A stretch of DNA of 64,000 nucleotides, from assembly GCA_020747015.1 (NCBI GenBank), contig JAGTJM010000047.1:186001-250000 (forward strand), written 5' to 3'. Positions within the stretch are counted from its first letter, which is position 1. The number at the start of each line of letters is the position of its first letter. This DNA comes from Pyrenochaeta sp. MPI-SDFR-AT-0127 (Eukaryota > Ascomycota > Dothideomycetes > Pleosporales > Cucurbitariaceae). This document shows positions 46,051-54,300 of the stretch, in pieces. The position numbers and the translations under genes are program-made. Under the pieces are notes generated by a model, which did no database searches, was not told where the DNA came from, and was given only the letters and a program-made list of their open reading frames with translations.

Positions 46051-47385
46051 ATGTCTGGCGACAAACAATCAGACAACGCCATCCGATTTTACGAAGCAAA
46101 GTCCCGGGATTACGATGATACGTGGCACAGTGATTTCACGAAGCGTTTTATATCTTACATTGATATACAACCAGGTGACCATGTTCTCGATTTGGCGTGT
46201 GGGACAGGTCTTCTGAGTTTTCTTGAAGCGGATGCTGTTGGATCAAATGGCCAAGTTGTCGGCATCGATGTAACGCCTGGAATGTTAGCCATAGCTGCTG
46301 ACAAGAAAATCAACAGTGGCGTCAAGTACTCTAATGTAAGCTTCCTCAGGGGTGATATTTTACATCTAGAAGAAACGAAGGAGCTCAAAGGGAGAACGTT
46401 CGATGTTATCACGATCGCATCTGCCTTGGTTCTTTTTCCTGATCCAAAAACTGCAATAGAACATTGGTCAGAGTATCTGAAGCCAGGAGGCATCATGGCC
46501 ATGGACGCGACCCACCCACGGAACCTTGTATCTGGCATGGTACTTGAGACAGTTGCACGTCGTTTGGATCTCCCCATCCCTTACAACCGTTCATGGAGTA
46601 AATCAGAGACAACGCTTAAAAACGTACTGGAGTCCAGTGGTTTAAAAGTGGAGCAAGTTGTCACAGTTGACAATCAAGCTGGATATGGCAGAAGATTCTT
46701 TGACCTTGAACAGTGGGATGACTTCTTCGTCGAGAATGTGATTGTAAAAGATGTGGCAAGGGTTTTTGCCAACAATGATATCCGGAGAAAGGCACAAGGC
46801 GTGTACAAAGAAGAGTGGGAGAGGTTGGCGATAAACGGAAAGGTAGAAGAGGTCGATGCGGTTTTTCTGGCCGTTGCGCGGAAACGTGGGTCCTTCAAGT
46901 GTCTACTTGGCAGATATTTAGTCGAGCTGACACTGTATTTAGCCTCCGACGGTTCGAGATATGTTCCCAAGGCTGCCGAAGATGCGATTGCCTTCCAAGG
47001 TGGATGTCGCTGTGGCGAAGTCCAGTACCTATCAAGCGTGCCGCCATCAGACATTACGCTCTGCCATTGCCGTGCCTGCCAACAAGTCTCAGGCTCCGGC
47101 TACCTCCCCTTTATTGAAGTTCCAAAGACGGCTATCCAGTTTACTCAATCTTCTACGCGTAAGATCTTGAAGCTGTCGGCTGTCGCAGAACGCACATTTT
47201 GCTCAGGTTGTGGTGCTCCAATCAGCATGACCTATCCTTCAGTTCCCGACCTTGTTTACTTGACTATGGCAACTGTTGATTTGGAGAGCTTGACCTCCAA
47301 GGTGCCAAAGGTCATTAAGCACATTTACCTTGACGAAAAGGCACCCTGGGTCATACTGCCAGATGACAGCACGCAGCGCGAGTGA
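46051..47385 (+). CDS. Fusion: class I SAM methyltransferase plus GFA/CENP-V zinc domain
   Basis: One open frame of 444 residues joins two enzyme folds. Residues about 10-275 are a UbiE/COQ5-like methyltransferase with motif I VLDLACGTG (45-53), GIDVTPGML, and FDVITIASALVLFPDP followed by LKPGGIMAMD. Residues about 315-435 are a GFA (glutathione-dependent formaldehyde-activating, also CENP-V/Mss4-like) domain with zinc ligands C319/C321, C338-H-C340-x-x-C343 and C384/C387 (CSGCG). The joint (about residues 279-315) includes a candidate 57-nt intron, 46886-46942, with donor GTGGGT, branch point CTGAC and acceptor TTTAG; its length is a multiple of three and stop-free, so the fusion reads through either way. 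No natural substrate is known for such a pair. Biosynthetic or detoxifying methylation of a small molecule is plausible but unproven. Confidence 0.8.
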   Translation: MSGDKQSDNAIRFYEAKSRDYDDTWHSDFTKRFISYIDIQPGDHVLDLACGTGLLSFLEADAVGSNGQVVGIDVTPGMLAIAADKKINSGVKYSNVSFLRGDILHLEETKELKGRTFDVITIASALVLFPDPKTAIEHWSEYLKPGGIMAMDATHPRNLVSGMVLETVARRLDLPIPYNRSWSKSETTLKNVLESSGLKVEQVVTVDNQAGYGRRFFDLEQWDDFFVENVIVKDVARVFANNDIRRKAQGVYKEEWERLAINGKVEEVDAVFLAVARKRGSFKCLLGRYLVELTLYLASDGSRYVPKAAEDAIAFQGGCRCGEVQYLSSVPPSDITLCHCRACQQVSGSGYLPFIEVPKTAIQFTQSSTRKILKLSAVAERTFCSGCGAPISMTYPSVPDLVYLTMATVDLESLTSKVPKVIKHIYLDEKAPWVILPDDSTQRE

Positions 47386-48109
47386 GGAGCCGAGTTTGCA
47401 CCCCGGCTCATGCCAAGGCAAACAAGTGCATCGGCCCCTGTCTACAGGTAGTTCCATAAATCTTCTCTACATCTTCTGCGGCATGGGCCTGTTTTTATCA
47501 GAATGAGGATTGTGCCAAGTGTTTATGCGGACCAACGCGCACTGGCTCGTCTAGTTCGTGGGCGATTTGCGACCCATACAGGGCGACGAGTGTGTCAGGG
47601 GCTGCTTGTGCTAGGCCGTGGAGAAACCAAACGCAAAACTGGCACAGTCGGGGTGTTATTGGAGTACTTAAGCGACGGGGATTCGTGTTGCGGTGAGGGT
47701 GGTGACGAGGCGAGGCTGGTGTGCAGCCACCAAAACCTGGTTTCCCAGCCATCTACCAACCACGTTTCATATGACAGTTGACACAAACAAAACCCCCCCA
47801 GACCCTCTTTTCTTGCTCGTGCAAACATTCTCGAGTACCGATACCCAAGATCGCCGTAGCAACTTGCTGCACCGCTTTTGCTCCTCATTGTACTGGCAAA
47901 CACTCTCGTTGACCGCCTGTCCATCGCGCTTCGATCCACATTCCAGCACAACCTTATCGATTGTTGACCAGGCATCCTGACTACTCGCGCCCCTCTACAC
48001 ACCAGGGAGCGATAACTGTCACGTTCCACCACGGCCATTCCATCTGCTCGCCGACCGAACGGAAGATTAGTCGGCCACCAGAGACATTCCGTGTTCCCTG
48101 ACCCCGGCA
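47386..48109. other. Intergenic, no gene seen
   Basis: About 720 bp with C-rich sequence before the next gene, probably its promoter and leader. ORFs on the minus strand are shadows. Confidence 0.5.
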
Positions 48110-49771
48110 TTGTTCCTGCATCCCGGGCCCATAGCTGTACCAGGCATGCATCAGCCCGCCATGAGCCGTAACGCACCCCGCGGCCTCGAGCTGCCTCAGG
48201 CTCCATATGCAACCCATAGCTCGCTGCGAGGAGACGTGAGGGCACAGCAGTACCACACTACCAGACAGCAGCCAGCTCCTCTGGCTGACGACCAGCTGCA
48301 TAGCTTCGACGACGTAGACATTACCGGCCTACAACCACCGCCTTCCGCATTGACCTCGACAACCGCATATGACCCACACTCGGACGCCCCTTCTCCTCTC
48401 GAAGACTATCCTCAGTCTTCACGCAGCAGCCATCAACGCACCTTGACGGGCACCTTTTTCGACAACCTCAACCGCGCAACTACAACTCTACAACAACATA
48501 CTTCGAGGGCATCGCTACATTCGCCGACAAAGTCTCTTGCCAGTTTCATACCTTCGAGAGGTGCCATCGACTCGGGCGCAAGCCAGCCTAAGATCAGGGC
48601 GCTGCAGAATTGGTTCAACGGTTCTTCGGCCCCTGTATCGCTTGGTGTGCCTTCTCCGCGACAGGAGTACTCGGATTCCGAATCCGAATCGGGAGAAGAG
48701 TACGACTCGGAGGACGACGACGACGAGGAAGAGGAAGAAGAGGAGAAAGACAACATGATGGCCAGTATCTTCAACCGCGGGTCGTCTCTCACCAGAGGAT
48801 CCGTAGACAGCCCAAGACGGTCAGGGGAAACACCTACACCAACCAAAGCTCCGAGTCAACCAAATGCTAGCAGTAAGTTCGCTTGGCTGCTCTCAACGCA
48901 GAAGAACGCTGCGATACCCCCGCCAATATCGTCGCCTACGTACCACAATCCCGACGACGAGCTTCTGAACGTGAACATTTCACAAGCACTATTCCCACAC
49001 GGCCCCGCAGACCCCCTAGATCCGTCCTCGTTCCACGACCTACTTACGAATGCTGAGGCTCTACTGTCTCGCTACCAGACATCTTATCGCCAGCTGTCTA
49101 CTTCATTGGTTGACGCACGCTCTGAGCAGAGTGCACAAGAGGATGAACTTGATGAGGCAGACACAAGAGTCCGCCATCTGAAGATGCAGCTCGAGACTAT
49201 GGCAGCGCGAGCAAACGAGCAAGACGAACAGATGCGCAGGCTGATGGAAGATCTTGCATTTGAACGGAGAGCAAGGATGGAGGAGGAAGCCGCACGGAAG
49301 AGAGGTCTTGCGCTCATCAGAGGTTCTACCCCCTGCGAGCACGCCACATGCCAGGACTCTACGCCACGACGACGCAACCGCATCTCGAATTCAGAACTCA
49401 GCGTTGACTCTGGATTCGAGTCAGAGTGTGAGACAGACGCCACGAGTCTGTTCTCCAGGAACTGCCTCAGCCCCACAGGCACCGAGCAATCATCCATCAT
49501 GGAGCACGAGTCTTCCGATGCCACATCGCGAGGCAAAGAGACACAAACACAGCAGCGCAGGAATACACACGAAAAGGCCCGAGAAGGACCTGTAAGCCTT
49601 GACCAGGGCGGGTGGGGATGCGCAAATTGTGAAGGCGGGGCGCAAGCTGCCGTATGGGGACGATTGGCAAAGGAGCGAGAGGAGAATCGCACGCTGCGAC
49701 ACAGAGTTGAGACACTCGAAGAAGCTGTCGACGGCGCTTTGAATGTTGTTGATGGCCCTTGGGGCATGTAA
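48110..49771 (+). CDS. Coiled-coil protein of unknown function
   Basis: Single exon, up to 553 residues. Starts at 48146 (MHQPAMSRN) or 48161 (MSRNAPRG) are equally possible, because the first residues show no distinguishing feature. The protein is Ser/Pro-rich and disordered to about residue 190. An acidic run (DDDDEEEEEEEK near 200-215) follows, then KFAWLLSTQKN, a conserved-looking segment DELLNVNISQALFPHGPADPLDPSSF, and a coiled coil (about 330-415: LLTNAEALLSRYQTSYRQL, then heptad-rich DELDEADTRVRHLKMQLETMAARANEQ). After a Ser/Arg-rich stretch, a short block WGCANCEGGAQAAVWGRLAKERE leads into a second coiled coil at the C-terminus. No catalytic motif is seen. The pattern suggests a scaffold or cytoskeletal/polarity protein, but I do not recognise a named family. 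Confidence 0.75.
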   Translation: MFLHPGPIAVPGMHQPAMSRNAPRGLELPQAPYATHSSLRGDVRAQQYHTTRQQPAPLADDQLHSFDDVDITGLQPPPSALTSTTAYDPHSDAPSPLEDYPQSSRSSHQRTLTGTFFDNLNRATTTLQQHTSRASLHSPTKSLASFIPSRGAIDSGASQPKIRALQNWFNGSSAPVSLGVPSPRQEYSDSESESGEEYDSEDDDDEEEEEEEKDNMMASIFNRGSSLTRGSVDSPRRSGETPTPTKAPSQPNASSKFAWLLSTQKNAAIPPPISSPTYHNPDDELLNVNISQALFPHGPADPLDPSSFHDLLTNAEALLSRYQTSYRQLSTSLVDARSEQSAQEDELDEADTRVRHLKMQLETMAARANEQDEQMRRLMEDLAFERRARMEEEAARKRGLALIRGSTPCEHATCQDSTPRRRNRISNSELSVDSGFESECETDATSLFSRNCLSPTGTEQSSIMEHESSDATSRGKETQTQQRRNTHEKAREGPVSLDQGGWGCANCEGGAQAAVWGRLAKEREENRTLRHRVETLEEAVDGALNVVDGPWGM

Positions 49772-50180
49772 ATAGTACTTTGAGATTCATCGTCGATACC
49801 CGCACTTTGGCATAGCATTCTGTAGCATTTACGGCGTCAGATTACATCCTCATCACTTGAACGCACTGAGCGCGCTTGGCATAACAATAATAGCAGATTG
49901 AAATGCATCAACAAGTTACAATACGTCCTGTATATTGCATGTGCATGATCCCGTAAGACATCAACAACAATGACCGCGACGCGCCACCCATGCAGCCTCA
50001 TCCGTAGAAACCTGCACCAAGCTGCCGCTCCAAACCCACAAAAAAGCAGAGAAAAAGCAAGAAACAAAATGCATCAGCCATAGATAAAACAATTGTGAAG
50101 CCCGGCTAGTGGGCCACCAATTATGATATGTGAGGAGCTAAATGTCGAACGGTGTAGTAGGTAAACGTAGTTATAATAAC
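49772..50180. other. Intergenic, edge of AT-rich block
   Basis: Normal-composition sequence holding the 3' region of the coiled-coil gene. Base composition changes abruptly at about 50,180. Confidence 0.5.
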
Positions 50181-50262
50181 ACAGGTAATAGAGGGTTCTA
50201 AAACAGATCTAATATAACTTAAAGGTATATAGGAGTATATACTATATTAAATATTTAAGAAG

Positions 50263-51300
50263 ATCTTCTATTTTTATAAATCTAGTATAAAAGAATAAAA
50301 TAAACTTATTCTACTATCTATTACTAAGAACTTCTTTATATATATATAGAATAGAAGTAATAAGATCTATTTAGAGTAGTATTAAAGATAGGTTTAATAC
50401 TCTCTTAGTAGCCTTTATCTTATACTAGAGTATATACTCTACTTTTATTTTTATATAATATTTAAAGGCTTATTATATTATTCTTCTTTATAGAAGAAAT
50501 AGTCTTTATCTTTTATAAAATTATAATAGAAGTTATTTAGTACTTCTCTAATATTTAAAAAAAAAACTCTAAATCTATTTTAAATTAGTTCTAAATCTAA
50601 GTTAATTATAAATCTATATTTATTTTAAATTAAATTTACTTTTACTTTAAGTTAACTATTTACTAATAAGATAATTATAATAATTTTATTTATACTTATT
50701 ACTTTCTTTTTTTTATATACTACTTTCTATTATAAAATTCTATAATATATTTTATAAGTAGGTACTCTACCTAAGTAAGTACTCTAGTAAACTCTACTAA
50801 AATACCTATATAATATAGTACTATACTATATAGTATAAGAAAATATTATTTAGACTTATTACTATCTTCTATATTCTCTATTTCTACTATATAAGTATAT
50901 GAATTATACCTAGTCTTACTATAATAGCTATAGTACCTCTCTATATATACTCTCTTTAATAGCTTATTACTATTATTATAACTATTACTTACTATTATAG
51001 TAATTAGATTAGCTACCTTACTAATTATTAAGATCTTCTCTACTTATATATACTATTATTTTTATACTATATAGGAGTAGAAGGATTATTATAATAAATA
51101 TTATATAGAAATAGAGATATATATACGTTCCTATAAGAAGGGAGGTTTATTTAGAGGATATTAGACCTACCTTTAATACTATCCTACTTAGGCTCTATTA
51201 CCCCTATTTCTCTATATATAAATATAGCTCTTTAATAGTAAATAGTAGAATAAGTTCTTTTTATCCTTTTATACTAAACTTATAGAAATAGAAGTATTCT
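50263..51300. repeat. Inverted-repeat element, unclassified
   Basis: Arm 50263-50412 matches the reverse complement of arm 51154-51300 over about 140 bp. Shared stretches include AGTATAAAAG, ACTTATTCTACTAT and AGTATTAAAG. A 740-bp centre separates them. The arms differ at many positions, mostly C/T or G/A. It may be a DNA transposon or MITE decayed by RIP, or two opposed copies of another repeat. No transposase is readable. Confidence 0.6.
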
Positions 51301-51323
51301 TAGTTATTCCTTATAGTATATAT

Positions 51324-51910
51324 TGTAAAGTTTAGATACTTAAGGTACTTAAACTATCTAAGCTTATTTTCTTTATTTAATTACGTAAGCTATATTAGAG
51401 CTTAGGTAATAATATTTAGTAGGATTTACTCGCCTATAAATTCTGATTAGAATAGTATATAGTTTATTATTATAGCGTTAGTATTAAGCGAGTTATTAAG
51501 AAAAAGGTTAAGACCTCGGTTAAGGTTATCCTTAAGGATAAGGTTATCCTTAGGTCTTAGACCTAGATACTATTAACCTTAAGAAGGCCTAAGGCTATAG
51601 TTAGGCTATAGTTAGCCTTAGAGGATAAAGTTAGCTTAAAGGAAATAGTTAGCCTATAGTTAGGCTAAAGATATCCGTAAGAAGGAGGAAGGATCTATCT
51701 ATAAGTAGAGGTCTATCCTACCTACTTATCCTATACCTAGCAACGAATCTATTATATCCTACCTACCTTTTATCTATCTAAGATATTATTCTGCTTATAT
51801 AAGCAATCTTTATTTATCCTAAGAGCTAAGCCGCTGCTAGCCTATCTAGGTCACTAGGCTATTTTTATTATTAAAGAAAGTTACCTCCTCCTTACCCTAC
51901 TTTCTTTACA
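51324..51910 (+). repeat. 5' LTR of the Copia element
   Basis: Begins TGTAAAG and ends TTTACA, giving the TG...CA termini of an LTR. It aligns base for base with 58293-58879. The LTR includes a purine-poor, directly repetitive middle (GTTATCCTTAAGG-type and GTTAGGCTA-type short repeats). Confidence 0.93.
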
Positions 51911-51922
51911 GGTTATGAGCCC
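51911..51922 (+). other. Primer-binding site, initiator-Met half-tRNA type
   Basis: GGTTATGAGCCC lies immediately after the LTR terminus. It is complementary to the anticodon-loop region GGGCUCAUAACC of eukaryotic initiator tRNA-Met, not to a tRNA 3' end. Drosophila copia is known to prime from a 5' half of tRNA-iMet with a PBS of this kind. Confidence 0.75.
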
Positions 51923-52501
51923 GGAGGCTTATAAGCTCTAAGGAACTTTATATATTTTATTACTTTAGTAAGCTTATATAAGCTACTAAGTAGTAAAAGG
52001 AAAAGAGTTATTTAACTCTATTATATCTATTACTCCCTAGTATAGATAATACTTTTATACTACTAGTATATTAGTTATTTATTAGCTTTTAAGCTATTTA
52101 GAGACGCGTAGGCTCTATTTAGTTAGCTTTTAGAAACTAGTATATATAGAGTTTAGAAGGATAAAAGCTATAGTTTTATTCTATTAGCTTCGGATAGAAG
52201 AAACTCGAGTACTCTATCTTAGCTCTTAGATTTATAAAAACAGTATAGCTTAAGGCTTATCTAGTCTTAGTCCCTACTCGCTCTTCTCTTAGGAATAAGA
52301 GGTATTATTTTATATTTAACTAGTTATTTACTAGTTATTTATATTATATAAGAGTCTATCTAAAGATTATCCCTAGAGGAAGGTGCAAAGACCTATCTTT
52401 AGAATTATTAAGAGTAAACTAGCTAGCGTCTTTAGTAAGCTTTATTAATAAAGTTACTATCGAAACGAAAAATATAACGCCTCTCTACCTAATATATATT
52501 A

Positions 52502-53109
52502 TGTAAAGAAAGTAGGGAGAGGAGGAGGTAACTTTCTTTAATAATAAAAGTAGCCTAGTGACCTAGATAGGCTAGCAGCGGCTTAGCTCTTAGGATAAAT
52601 AAAGATTGCTTATATAAGCAGAATAATATCTTAGATAGATAAAAGGTAGGTAGGATATAATAGATTCGTTGCTAGGTACAGATTTTAGACAAGAGGTACA
52701 GGCTATTATTATAGATAAAATATAGAAGTCTAGGTCTTACTAGACTAGACAGAGTTTTCTTTATAATAACTGTTTGCGTATATAGTTACTGCAAACAGTT
52801 TATTATTATTATTAGTTCCTTTATTTCTAGCTGAAAATAGTAAATAAAGAATAAAGGAAAGTAACTTCCGCAAACAGGAGCTTATTCTGCAAGCAACAGC
52901 TTTAAGGCTTAAGCTTAGAGTTAAGCCTTTTCCTTAATATCTCGCTTAATAGTAACGCTAGAATAATAAATTATATATTAATCTAATTAGATTTTACAGG
53001 CGAGTAAATCGTACTAAGTTTTATTACCTAAGCTCTAATATAGCTTACGTACTTAGATAAAGAAAATAAGCTTAGATAGTTTAAGTATCTTAAGTATCTA
53101 AACTTTATA
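52502..53109 (-). repeat. Solo LTR of a related Copia subfamily, nested
   Basis: Reverse complement starts (T)(A)TAAAGTTTAGATAC and ends CTTTCTTTACA, matching both ends of the main LTR on the opposite strand; the central 250 bp are unrelated. Five-base TATTA occurs at 52497-52501 and at 53110-53114, as expected for a target-site duplication. It therefore inserted into the leader of the host element and later lost its internal part by LTR-LTR recombination. Confidence 0.8.
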
Positions 53110-53511
53110 TATTACTATATATATTGTTATTTTTAAGTAAGAACTATAGGAAATAGTCTTACTATTTTATAGTTATAAGAGCTATAATAGCCGTACTATA
53201 TATTATAACTTATAAGGTTTTCTTTTATAAGACCTAAGGAAGATTTCCTTAAGAGGCTTAAGAAATCTAGTTATAAATAATTAATTATAGGCTTAGTAAT
53301 ACTACTAGCTCTATATAAAGACCTAGGATCTAAAATATAACTTTATATTAGTTATATCCTAGGCTAAGAAGTTAGTACTAGCTATATTAGGCTAGTATTT
53401 AATTCTTTATAAAAATCTAAAATAACTCTAATTCCTTAAAGAGGAGTTATAAGACGTTATCCTTAAATAATATCTATTTTTTAAGCTATAACTATCTTTA
53501 TAGTTAAAAAA

Positions 53512-54300
53512 ATGGATAATATATTTAAGATCCCTAAGCTAAAAGGCTCTTCTAATTTTAATATTTGGTCTATTAGAATAGAAGCTCTATTAGTTAAGGA
53601 GGGATATCTAGATATAGTTAATCAGGACTATACTCTAAATATAGATGATAACGATTTAGATTTATTAGCAGTTAGAGCTAATAAGGCTACTGCTTTTATT
53701 AAATTGTCCTTAGAGGACGGCCCTTTATTGCAGGTTAGATTTGAAACTAATCCTTATTTATTATGGAATAGTCTAGAAAACCTATATAAAGCTAAAGGCT
53801 TTAGTAGTAATTTCCTTATTTGTAAGGATCTAATAAATACTACTATAAATACTTATAAAGGAAACTTAGAATTATATCTAAACGCCTTTAAAAGAATACT
53901 TAATAACCTTAAATCTAAGGCTATTAATCTACCTAATAAGTTTCTAATAGCTTTATTATTAAATAACTTAAATAAAGACTACGATTACGTAGTAGCTATT
54001 ATAACTCAAACGATTAGGTTAGACGATAGTACACTAGAAATTGATGATATTATATCTCAATTATTAGATGAGTCTAGAAGGCTTAATTCTATAAAATCTA
54101 GTAATACTAGTTATTATACTAATAAAAGTATTAGTTATAATAATAGCTATAATACTAGTAAAAATACTAGTAATAATAAAAAAGGCAGTTACTATAGTAA
54201 CGATATAGAGATGTCTATGCAGACTAATAGTAGTAAAAATAATAAATCTCCTAAAAATACTATTAAAAGCTGTAAATTCTGCTATAAGCAAGGCATTTAG
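53512..54300 (+). CDS. Copia gag (nucleocapsid) region
   Basis: Open frame of 262 codons starting at the first Met after the leader. The N-terminus (KGSSNFNIWSIRIEALL, then LLWNSLENLYKAK) is the UBN2/gag domain of Copia elements. It ends inside the zinc knuckle: CKFCYKQG is present, then a stop replaces the His-x4-Cys half, which is found in the +1 frame a few bases on. The composition is extreme: I count 36 Asn, no His, 6 Gln, 3 Met, 2 Trp and 3 Cys among 262 residues, reflecting scarcity of CA and TG. Gag would package the RNA in virus-like particles. Confidence 0.85.
   Translation: MDNIFKIPKLKGSSNFNIWSIRIEALLVKEGYLDIVNQDYTLNIDDNDLDLLAVRANKATAFIKLSLEDGPLLQVRFETNPYLLWNSLENLYKAKGFSSNFLICKDLINTTINTYKGNLELYLNAFKRILNNLKSKAINLPNKFLIALLLNNLNKDYDYVVAIITQTIRLDDSTLEIDDIISQLLDESRRLNSIKSSNTSYYTNKSISYNNSYNTSKNTSNNKKGSYYSNDIEMSMQTNSSKNNKSPKNTIKSCKFCYKQGI

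Noticed and set aside
54064..54291. Minus-strand ORF inside Copia gag
   Set aside because: Antisense shadow of the Asn/Ser-rich gag C-terminus.
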